Source of the DNA: an uncultured Caryophanales bacterium | GTDB lineage: Bacteria > Bacillota_I > Bacilli_A > RFN20 > CAG-826 | Direction: 5' to 3' | NCBI GenBank assembly: GCA_902464635.1 | Contig: CABQKC010000050.1 | Location: 1-5,383 of the forward strand | Length of the DNA: 5,383 nucleotides | Shown: positions 1 through 5,383 of the stretch, piece after piece | How the letters are laid out: each line of letters begins with the position of its first letter | Numbering within the stretch: position 1 is the first letter of the stretch | Notes under the pieces: model-generated | Seen by the model: only the letters and a program-made list of their open reading frames with translations | Databases searched by the model: none | What the model was told of the DNA's origin: nothing | Program-made: the position numbers and the translations under genes

Positions 1-22
1 TAATATGAAATTTTCAAAAACT

Positions 23-37
23 AGGTCTATTTATTTA
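23..37 (+). promoter_or_regulatory. Possible shared upstream motif, copy 1
   Basis: The 15-mer AGGTCTATTTATTTA lies about 84 bases upstream of the lipoprotein start. A near-identical copy (14 of 15 bases) is found on the minus strand at 5310-5296, upstream of the flippase. Both copies are preceded by a run of five A. A common regulator or promoter-associated element is one reading. Chance similarity in AT-rich DNA, or remnants of terminators from neighbouring genes, are also plausible. Confidence 0.2.
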
Positions 38-63
38 AAAAGTGTCAAAGATGCGCATTGATA

Positions 64-91
64 TTGACAATAACTATTCTTTTATTATTCT
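64..91 (+). promoter_or_regulatory. Sigma-A type promoter of the lipoprotein gene
   Basis: A perfect -35 box TTGACA at 64-69 is followed, after 16 bases, by the -10-like hexamer TATTCT at 86-91. Transcription would start near 97-99, giving a short leader of about 22 bases that contains the ribosome binding site. The -10 region is duplicated: TATTCTTTT occurs at 75-83 and again at 86-94, an 11-base period. The upstream copy is too close to TTGACA to serve as its -10. The -35 is convincing; the -10 assignment is less certain. Confidence 0.6.
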
Positions 92-106
92 TTTCCCGTT
101 AAAAAG

Positions 107-112
107 AAAGGA
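107..112 (+). promoter_or_regulatory. Ribosome binding site of the lipoprotein
   Basis: AAAGGA lies 8 bases before the ATG at 121, a normal Shine-Dalgarno match and spacing. It fixes the lipoprotein start, which is also supported by the signal peptide beginning at that codon. No comparable site precedes any start codon in the downstream frame at 1337-1417. Confidence 0.75.
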
Positions 113-120
113 TTTTATTT

Positions 121-1380
121 ATGAATAAAAAGAATATTGGTTTCTTCTTATCATTAGCTGGTGCCTTGGCTTGCTTAGCTAGCTGTGGTGGGGATACTTC
201 TTCTAGTACCCAAAGTGAACCTCTTCCGCCTCCTCCAAGTATTGATGAGAAAGATTTTTCTGATTTAAAAGGTACTTTCGTTGGCAAAAGTGGCACATTA
301 AGTCTAACTAATTCAGGTTTATCTATCGAAGGAAAACTCAATTTAGATTTAATTCCTACTAAAGCCATTAAATTAGATTCAGTCGTTACTGATAAGGAAG
401 GAATAGAAACTACCCACAAGATAGAGGCTCTTGAATTTAATTCTACCTATAATGAATTTGCCTATAGGGCCTATATTGATTTATATGGAGATGGCTTCTT
501 CCATCTAGAAAAAGAAGTAGATGGAACTTTTGCTACTTTAGATACATTTATGCCTGAGGTAGGTTATCTATCTGGTTCTTATAGTTCGTTTGGTGATTCT
601 TCTGCTTCTAATGTATATGACATCATTGATCATGACTTTGATTTTGATAAAGGTGTCTATCCTTGTTCTAGATGTTGGCCTTCAACTGCTCTTTATGGTC
701 CTTCTAATGAATTCTATTATGTTTCCAGGACTAGAATAGACACGAACAATATCAAGTTCCCAATCGTTGTTACTATGGAAATGTATGATAATGATGATTA
801 TGGATATGGTGAGAATATTGTTCGTGCGATTAGCGATGAAAAAGGAACTGTAGGTTATAGATTTGGTGATGATAGTACAGCCTCCGTTACTGATCCAGGT
901 GCACTTAATAAGCAAGTTTTATTTGATGGAACTTCTACTGCCACATTGGAAATGGATGTCAAGACTAAGAATCTTACCTTAGGTGACATTAGTGGAGTTT
1001 ATTCCACCTATGTCGATGAAAGAGGCATGAGAGTAGATGTCAATTCTGGAGAGGTTACTTATTCAATCAGAATTGGAGATCACTATGTTACCGTTACTAA
1101 TAAAGATGTGACCAAGGTATATGCCTATAATTCAGTAAACGAATTAGTCGGCGAATTCAAAAAGGATGGGAATACCATCTTGATTAGCAAAGGTGAAAAA
1201 GAAGGTAGCCTTGTTACTAAATATAATGGAACAGAAGTTGATACGACCTATGTCATCCATAACAACAGGAAGTCTCTTAAGTTTGCTATCGGTTCAACTG
1301 TATATATCGTCTCTCCTGATAAATTAGATACTTCAGTTGAAGTTACTTCTAATGGAACTAAGTCTTTCTTTCTTTATTAA
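121..1380 (+). CDS. Repetitive secreted lipoprotein, N-terminal part, frame broken at its end
   Basis: The 419-residue product starts with a lipoprotein signal peptide: positive MNKK, a hydrophobic stretch at residues 6-20, and lipobox LAS-C with Cys22 as the lipidated residue. The mature protein would be anchored to the outer face of the membrane. A Ser/Thr-rich and Pro-rich tether follows (PLPPPP at 34-39). The rest is beta-rich and built from loose modules starting with Gly-x-Tyr/Phe: GTF at 51, GSY at 152, GVY at 292 and GEF near 343, each followed by alternating polar and hydrophobic residues. A CxxC pair (Cys182, Cys185) stands alone in the middle. The frame ends in SFFLY just after a (CTTT)3 tract, while similar protein continues in the +1 frame, so this is probably the front half of a longer protein of about 845 residues. 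As it stands it could still be exported as a truncated lipoprotein. I recognise no named family and can give no function beyond surface-anchored lipoprotein. Confidence 0.8.
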   Translation: MNKKNIGFFLSLAGALACLASCGGDTSSSTQSEPLPPPPSIDEKDFSDLKGTFVGKSGTLSLTNSGLSIEGKLNLDLIPTKAIKLDSVVTDKEGIETTHKIEALEFNSTYNEFAYRAYIDLYGDGFFHLEKEVDGTFATLDTFMPEVGYLSGSYSSFGDSSASNVYDIIDHDFDFDKGVYPCSRCWPSTALYGPSNEFYYVSRTRIDTNNIKFPIVVTMEMYDNDDYGYGENIVRAISDEKGTVGYRFGDDSTASVTDPGALNKQVLFDGTSTATLEMDVKTKNLTLGDISGVYSTYVDERGMRVDVNSGEVTYSIRIGDHYVTVTNKDVTKVYAYNSVNELVGEFKKDGNTILISKGEKEGSLVTKYNGTEVDTTYVIHNNRKSLKFAIGSTVYIVSPDKLDTSVEVTSNGTKSFFLY

Positions 1381-2662
1381 TGAAACTTTATTCCGTAGCT
1401 ATTTTGTCGATACGATGGTCATACATAATAAAAAAGCTAATCTATCTATCAAAATTGATGAAAATCTAAAAGCTAGCGAAGGAGTTAATTCCGGTAATCT
1501 AGCCCTTTCTTATTGGCATGGCCAAAGATATCCAAGCCTAGTTGGTAAGATTGGTGATAAAGAAATCACAATTAAACTAATTCAACCAAATATCGGTTAT
1601 TACGAGGTTACTTATGGAGATGAAGTCTTTGATTCGTTCTCCATGACTACCTTAGATAAGGTATTTGGAACCTATTCATCTAATTATAAAGATAGACTTG
1701 AACTTGATATCGAGAAGGTCGTAATCGATTCTAAAACTCTCTCCTATGAACTAAAGCCAATCTATCAAAAAGGAACTGGTACTTATACATTTGGCATCCA
1801 AGTAGGTGAAGTTGTTTATGAAAATAACCTTAATGGCTGTTTTATTACTAACGATAAATCCTATGTCAAATTAGATGTATTCACTTCCGTATTCGGCACT
1901 TATAGCCAATATGCTAAATATGGAGAAGAAAACATCAAATTCCTTGATGGCAAGTTAACTCTTGATACAGTCAATTCTTCTAATGATGGATTAGATAAAG
2001 ATGTCGAATATAACTACCTCATCATGACCGCAGGGGATAATTCTAGCAAAGCCGTTATAGCGTTTGAATATACGACAAATGAAGCCGGTGAAAAAGTCTA
2101 TGTCTATATTTATTTCTACGAGACTTATGTTACTATCGTTTCTCAAAAGTATTACAAGAATGGTATCTATAATTCTTGGGGTACATATGCTGATGAATCT
2201 AATAGTAATGTAGTTTACCTTCAAAATGATTCTATCTATTATAACGGTAGCCTAGACTCCATTACTTCCTGGAAAGAAACTGAAGCAGGGCTAGTTGCTA
2301 CTTCTTCCACTAGGACATATACATTCAAAGATGGGAAGGTTAGCGTTAAAGAAGGGGAAGCAACCCTAGAATTAACTAGAAAGCTAACTTATACCGACTT
2401 TGATAAGTTTGTTGGAAAGTATACTGTCGGAGAGAAGACTTTCTCCTTTGTTAAAAATGAAGTCGTAGGTTATAGTCTTGTTGATGGATCTACTAAATTT
2501 GATTTAACTTCAATGAAGATAACTGGGGAAAACGGCAAGTTAACCTTAATAGTTAGTTCCTTTTCGGCTAAATATAGCTTATCAATAGATTTGACTACTA
2601 ATGAAGTAACGGCTTCTTATGATGCTGGATTATTGCCTCCTCCTCCGCCACCATTACCTTAA
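1337..2662 (+). CDS. C-terminal part of the same repetitive lipoprotein, out of frame
   Basis: This open frame of 441 codons is offset by +1 from the upstream lipoprotein frame and overlaps its last 44 bases. It has no signal peptide. Its first possible start is TTG at 1337, the next useful ATG is at 1415, and neither has a Shine-Dalgarno, so independent translation is doubtful. The protein repeats the upstream style: Gly-x-Tyr modules at residues 111 (GTYSS), 187 (GTYSQ), 282 (GTYAD) and 360 (GKYTV), rich in Val, Thr, Tyr and Asp. Near its beginning, VDTMVIHNKKANLSIKI closely matches VDTTYVIHNNRKSLKFAI of the upstream part. It ends in a run of six prolines followed by LP. The simplest reading is the second half of one broken gene; residue n here would be about residue n+404 of the fused protein. 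The true coding part probably begins at the junction near 1376, not at 1337. The function is unknown, and a convergent terminator follows 20 bases after the stop. Confidence 0.65.
   Translation: MKLLLMELSLSFFINETLFRSYFVDTMVIHNKKANLSIKIDENLKASEGVNSGNLALSYWHGQRYPSLVGKIGDKEITIKLIQPNIGYYEVTYGDEVFDSFSMTTLDKVFGTYSSNYKDRLELDIEKVVIDSKTLSYELKPIYQKGTGTYTFGIQVGEVVYENNLNGCFITNDKSYVKLDVFTSVFGTYSQYAKYGEENIKFLDGKLTLDTVNSSNDGLDKDVEYNYLIMTAGDNSSKAVIAFEYTTNEAGEKVYVYIYFYETYVTIVSQKYYKNGIYNSWGTYADESNSNVVYLQNDSIYYNGSLDSITSWKETEAGLVATSSTRTYTFKDGKVSVKEGEATLELTRKLTYTDFDKFVGKYTVGEKTFSFVKNEVVGYSLVDGSTKFDLTSMKITGENGKLTLIVSSFSAKYSLSIDLTTNEVTASYDAGLLPPPPPPLP
1363..1375 (+). repeat. Tetranucleotide tract (CTTT)3 at the frame break
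   Basis: The 13 bases T(CTTT)3 sit three bases before the TAA that ends the upstream frame. The total span 121-2662 is 2542 bases, one more than a multiple of three, so loss of one base or of one 4-base unit joins the two frames. With two units the junction would read S-F-F-I-N-E and give about 845 residues. Three units make a very short tract, well below typical phase-variable loci, so ordinary mutation or a sequencing indel is at least as likely as a switch. Confidence 0.6.
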
Positions 2663-2681
2663 TCTAAATAGTCATTAAATA

Positions 2682-2712
2682 AAAATAGCATTCCCTCGCG
2701 GAATGCTATTTT
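2682..2712. terminator. Bidirectional intrinsic terminator between convergent genes
   Basis: The arms AAAATAGCATTCC (2682-2694) and GGAATGCTATTTT (2700-2712) are perfectly complementary over 13 bp, with the 5-base loop CTCGC. The plus strand ends the stem in TTTT, and the minus strand reads out into TTTTTATTT. The hairpin lies 20 bases after the lipoprotein stop and 15 bases after the glycosyltransferase stop on the other strand, so it can serve both units. It is also the most GC-rich structure in this 64-base gap. Confidence 0.9.
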
Positions 2713-2726
2713 GCTATATGCCTCTC

Positions 2727-3764
2727 TTATTTTTGCTTTTTGAAGTCATTTTCTATGTAATTGATTATAGAAGTGGCAAACCTTTCGAAGCTAAATTTAT
2801 CTAATATTTCTTTCTTGATTGAAGAAGATATCTTGTCTGGCTCCTCCATTATCTTTTCCTTTAGTTCGTCTAAAGAAGAATAGAACTTAACCGGGAAAGA
2901 AGAATATATTTCCTTAAATACTTCAATCGAAGAAATTATAGGTTCGGTCCCTAGATATAAAGCTTCTAAAGGGGGTAAGCCAAATCCTTCATATTTAGAA
3001 GGCAAGACTAGGTATTTGGAAGATGCGATTTCTTCATAGAGGTTAGAAGAATTTATTTCTCCAGTGAAGATGACATCTTTATATTTAGATTCATCGATAT
3101 TTAATCCTGTAATGAAGTTTTCTCTATTGCCAATTACTTTAAGGACTGGCTTATTTTTGTCTAGTTCTTCATATACATTTAATAAATCCAAGATACCTTT
3201 ATGTGGCTTAACATTACCTACATAAGTAATTTGGTTTCTTTTACTTGTATTTGAAGTATCAAATTCTTGGATTGGCTTACCAATTGAAATGTAATTAGTC
3301 TCAAATTTATCTTTGTATTTAGGATAATAATGCAGGCATCTAGATTTAGTAAAGTTAGAGACACAGAATATATGCCTAGATTTAGAAGCGCATCTAGCCA
3401 ATAAAGTCTTCTTTATTTGATAATCAATAAAACCGTTCGTTGTTATTTGCTTTAAATCAAGGAATATCAAATCATGGATAATTGAATACACGGGTAGCTT
3501 AATTCCAAATGGAATAAGGAAATTAGGGATAAAAATGCAGTCGCAGTTTTTATTGATGTAACTCCAATTCGTCATTATTCCTTTTTTAGAATAAGGCTCG
3601 CTAGAATCAATAAAGATATGGAAGGGGTGATATTTCTCTAATTTAGATTTATCTCCAATTAGATAATATTCATTTCTAGAGAAATCTAGATTATCTAGAA
3701 ACCCTTCTAGAACTCTTCCAATTCCGGATTTACCAATATATCTACAATCAATTGCTATCTTCAT
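2727..3764 (-). CDS. GT4-type (GT-B fold) glycosyltransferase
   Basis: This 345-residue protein matches the layout of family 4 retaining glycosyltransferases with two Rossmann domains. The N-terminal acceptor domain shows MKIAID at 1-6, the glycine-rich SGIGR loop at 13-17, IIHDL at 95-99 and CVSNFTK at 134-140. The C-terminal nucleotide-sugar domain opens with YVGNVKPHKG at 181-190, where Lys186 and Lys189 are placed to contact the donor phosphates. It carries the E-x7-E motif in YEGFGLPPLEA at 258-268, with Glu259 and Glu267. The length is slightly short but normal for the family, and no key motif is missing. It would transfer a sugar from an activated donor to a lipid-linked glycan on the cytoplasmic side of the membrane. 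The exact donor and acceptor cannot be read from the sequence. Its ATG lies inside the end of the flippase gene, a 17-base overlap, with only a weak GGTAAG 10 bases upstream, so translational coupling is likely. The terminator at 2682-2712 ends the unit. Confidence 0.9.
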   Translation of the reverse strand: MKIAIDCRYIGKSGIGRVLEGFLDNLDFSRNEYYLIGDKSKLEKYHPFHIFIDSSEPYSKKGIMTNWSYINKNCDCIFIPNFLIPFGIKLPVYSIIHDLIFLDLKQITTNGFIDYQIKKTLLARCASKSRHIFCVSNFTKSRCLHYYPKYKDKFETNYISIGKPIQEFDTSNTSKRNQITYVGNVKPHKGILDLLNVYEELDKNKPVLKVIGNRENFITGLNIDESKYKDVIFTGEINSSNLYEEIASSKYLVLPSKYEGFGLPPLEALYLGTEPIISSIEVFKEIYSSFPVKFYSSLDELKEKIMEEPDKISSSIKKEILDKFSFERFATSIINYIENDFKKQK

Positions 3765-5247
3765 TTTCTTTATTCTTACCTTTAAATATTTTCTTACGTA
3801 ACTTTAACGCGAATGTATTTACCAATTCTTCTTTAGTCAGTCTAATGAATATGTAATAGATAATTACTCCCACCAAGAAAAGAACCAAAGTTCTGAATGT
3901 TGCTCTAGTTATATAATCTTTAATTAATAGATTAACCCCAAATATTACTAAAGCCATGATTATTGATGATATAAGTGGCTTAATAGCTTTCTTGCATATC
4001 CCTTTATAATCTATTTCTTCAGTCGAGAATATAATACAAAGCAAGACAAGGGCGAAATTAGATATAGTCGTGGCTATTCCTGCCCCGAACGCTCCCCAAA
4101 GTTTTATAAAGAAATAATTAAGGATGCAGTTTAATGCCATTGATACAAAGTAGAATATGGATACTAGCTTTTCTTTGCCATATGGGAAGAAATAGATAGA
4201 AGTAATTAAAGAGGCAATAGGCAAGAACAATACGGTCGGGGTAAGTACATATAATACATTTATCGCAGGAGAGAAATCTGAACCAAAATAGGCAAGGATA
4301 AAGCTATCCCCAACAGTCAATAGACCTCCAATTGAAGGAAGTGCGATTAATAAGGCTAATTCAAACATGGTACTAGTCTTTTCTTTTATTTCCTTCTTTT
4401 CGCCATTTTTGTATAGAATTGCAATTCTAGATAATATAACTGGGGCGATGGCAGCGATTAGATTAGTTACTAATGAGGTGATTTTAGTCGCCTGCTGATA
4501 AAAACCTACTTCAGAAGTGGAGGCTAGATTGCCTAACATTGCTTGATCTAATAAGGTACAGATTTGAATTGCAGCGACTGGAAGTAAAAACGGGGCACTT
4601 CCTTTGGCAACTCTCCAGATATTTATCTGCTTGAAATTCGGCTTATTGATTTTTCCTTTGATACAGCAAAATAAAACTATATTAAGTATCGTCGCCTGTA
4701 ATGATTTTATTAAGGTATATATCCATAAATCTTGTTTAGTTCTTACAAATATAAAGATGCAAATTAAATAAGAAAGGCTAGAAATGAAAGTTGCTAATGA
4801 AGTCCATTTGAATTGCTCTAAGCCTTGGTAAAGATAAGAAATATCAAACACGGCATTAAGAAGTGATAAAGAACATATTAATAGCAATACATCATCGACT
4901 ACATTTCCTAATGCATGGGTGAAATAAAGGATAAAGAAAATGGATGCTAATGCTAAAAAGAATAATGCCCTAGAGAAAAACACACTCCAGAATTCATTGG
5001 AAAGAGCATTCTTATCATCTCTAAGCTTGGATATATTCCTTGTTCCAAAATAAGGGAATCCCCAGGTAATAAGTAATGCGAATATAGTGGTTATAGAATA
5101 AGCATAACTAAAAGATCCGACCCCATCAGGAAGAAGTATTCTAGCTACATATGGGGCGCTTATTAACGGAACTAGGTAAGTAATTAGCTGGATGCCGAAG
5201 CTAAGTATTATATTAATTTTTAGACTTGGCGCTTTCTTTTCTTCCAT
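3748..5247 (-). CDS. Wzx-type polysaccharide flippase, MOP superfamily
   Basis: This 499-residue integral membrane protein has about 14 hydrophobic segments, roughly at residues 11-33, 45-65, 90-110, 118-135, 148-168, 176-196, 215-235, 255-275, 295-318, 330-352, 360-381, 385-408, 423-443 and 450-470. Both length and segment number are typical of oligosaccharide flippases (RfbX/Wzx type) of the MOP superfamily. Family-like stretches include APYVARILLPDGVGSFSYAY near 31-50, YLYQGLEQFKWT at 138-149, and a second-half start around 215-254 with LLDQAMLGN and EVGFYQQATK. The tail is short and Lys-rich. It would move undecaprenyl-linked glycan units to the outer face of the membrane for capsule, teichoic-type or other surface polymer assembly; the substrate is not known. 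The ATG at 5247 starts just before the first membrane segment. Its upstream AACACTTGCT lacks a recognisable Shine-Dalgarno, and no better in-frame start is visible. It is the first gene of a two-gene unit with the glycosyltransferase and ends in TGA. Confidence 0.9.
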   Translation of the reverse strand: MEEKKAPSLKINIILSFGIQLITYLVPLISAPYVARILLPDGVGSFSYAYSITTIFALLITWGFPYFGTRNISKLRDDKNALSNEFWSVFFSRALFFLALASIFFILYFTHALGNVVDDVLLLICSLSLLNAVFDISYLYQGLEQFKWTSLATFISSLSYLICIFIFVRTKQDLWIYTLIKSLQATILNIVLFCCIKGKINKPNFKQINIWRVAKGSAPFLLPVAAIQICTLLDQAMLGNLASTSEVGFYQQATKITSLVTNLIAAIAPVILSRIAILYKNGEKKEIKEKTSTMFELALLIALPSIGGLLTVGDSFILAYFGSDFSPAINVLYVLTPTVLFLPIASLITSIYFFPYGKEKLVSIFYFVSMALNCILNYFFIKLWGAFGAGIATTISNFALVLLCIIFSTEEIDYKGICKKAIKPLISSIIMALVIFGVNLLIKDYITRATFRTLVLFLVGVIIYYIFIRLTKEELVNTFALKLRKKIFKGKNKENEDSN

Positions 5248-5273
5248 AGCAAGTGTTAATTTTAAATGTTGGC

Positions 5274-5332
5274 CTAGTAAAAATCTAGGTTTATATAAAT
5301 ATATAGACCTGCCTTTTTAGCGTTTTTACTAG
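5274..5332. repeat. Nested palindrome in the flippase leader
   Basis: The outer arms CTAGTAAAAA (5274-5283) and TTTTTACTAG (5323-5332) are perfect 10-bp inverted repeats. Inside them, AGGTTTATATA (5287-5297) and TATATAGACCT (5300-5310) pair over 11 positions with a single G-T wobble. A smaller CCTAG/CTAGG pair lies at 5273-5289. On the minus strand the inner hairpin is followed by AGATTTTT, resembling a weak intrinsic terminator or attenuator ahead of the flippase. On the plus strand it is followed by GCCTTTTT. The stem is AT-rich, so RNA stability would be low; an operator or cruciform-prone site is an alternative. Confidence 0.45.
5296..5310 (-). promoter_or_regulatory. Possible shared upstream motif, copy 2
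   Basis: Read on the minus strand this is AGGTCTATATATTTA, matching the copy at 23-37 in 14 of 15 positions. It lies about 49 bases upstream of the flippase ATG and forms one arm and the loop of the inner palindrome. It contains TATATT, which could also act as a -10 box, although no convincing -35 precedes it. Confidence 0.2.
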
Positions 5333-5362
5333 ATAGAGAACCAAATGTTGGATAAATCTATG

Positions 5363-5371
5363 TGCTATAAT
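5363..5371 (+). promoter_or_regulatory. Extended -10 promoter pointing out of the window
   Basis: TGC-TATAAT is a consensus extended -10 element (TGn plus TATAAT). No good -35 is found 16-18 bases upstream, which extended -10 promoters tolerate. It would drive a plus-strand gene beyond the right edge. The same bases read on the minus strand give TATTAT at 5372-5367, a possible -10 for the flippase unit with a leader of about 110 bases; its -35 would fall outside the window. This would make 5248-5383 a divergent intergenic region. Confidence 0.45.
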
Positions 5372-5383
5372 AAGCGTGCCAAA

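Noticed and set aside
99..419. Antisense open frame of 106 codons over the lipoprotein start
   Set aside because: It lies opposite a gene with a clear signal peptide, promoter and ribosome binding site; it has no Shine-Dalgarno and no recognisable motif.
682..915. Antisense open frame of 77 codons
   Set aside because: It is an Ile-rich low-complexity product expected from the complement of an Asp/Tyr-rich coding stretch, with no start signal.
1363..1382. Programmed +1 ribosomal frameshift joining the two frames
   Set aside because: The site reads CTT-TAT-TAA, unlike the known CTT-TGA shift site of the prfB gene. Slippage of the Tyr codon to ATT would pair poorly, and no upstream Shine-Dalgarno-like stimulator is seen. 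A DNA indel is simpler.
1378..1469. TAATG overlap suggesting a coupled restart after the upstream stop
   Set aside because: The ATG at 1380 is in the third frame and stops after about 29 codons, so it does not lead into the long downstream frame.
1991..2224. Antisense open frame of 77 codons
   Set aside because: The same Ile-rich shadow pattern lies opposite the downstream lipoprotein frame, with no supporting signal.
1..5383. Mycoplasma-type genetic code with TGA as Trp
   Set aside because: Trp codons are TGG, the flippase ends in TGA, and no frame needs TGA readthrough.
5248..5383. Riboswitch or small RNA gene in the right-hand intergenic region
   Set aside because: Only an AT-rich palindrome and promoter-like hexamers are visible; no conserved riboswitch core or tRNA-like structure could be recognised.

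Overview
This 5.4 kb window comes from a low-GC, AT-rich bacterium of Firmicutes/Mollicutes type. Trp is encoded by TGG, the coding frames contain no internal TGA, and one gene ends in TGA, so the standard bacterial code applies. An AT-rich genome, a Gram-positive-style lipoprotein and a polysaccharide flippase/glycosyltransferase pair would suit an uncultured host-associated Bacilli lineage such as RF39 or Erysipelotrichales relatives. That placement is inference; there is no marker gene in the window.

Left half (1-2662, + strand): a promoter and a good Shine-Dalgarno lead into a secreted lipoprotein with lipobox LASC. The reading frame breaks at 1378 but continues in the +1 frame to 2662. 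Both parts share the same repetitive beta-strand style, so they look like one gene of about 845 codons interrupted at a (CTTT)3 tract. Removing one 4-base unit or one T would restore a single frame. The cause could be a sequencing error, a recent mutation, or a reversible slippage switch; one sequence cannot tell these apart. The function of the protein is unknown.

Middle (2663-2726): a strong 13-bp hairpin with T-runs on both strands acts as a shared bidirectional terminator between two convergent units.

Right half (5247-2727, - strand): a two-gene unit. A Wzx-type flippase of the MOP superfamily (499 aa) comes first and overlaps a GT4-type glycosyltransferase (345 aa) by 17 bases. Together they would add a sugar to a lipid-linked glycan and move it across the membrane for cell-surface polysaccharide assembly. 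The flippase has a weak ribosome binding site, and its leader holds a nested palindrome. The last 136 bases contain no gene but carry promoter-like sequence on both strands, including an extended -10 pointing rightwards out of the window.

I found no RNA gene, CRISPR array, insertion sequence or clear new multi-gene system. The points most worth checking are the frame break at the tetranucleotide tract, the repeated architecture of the lipoprotein, and the palindromic leader of the flippase unit.
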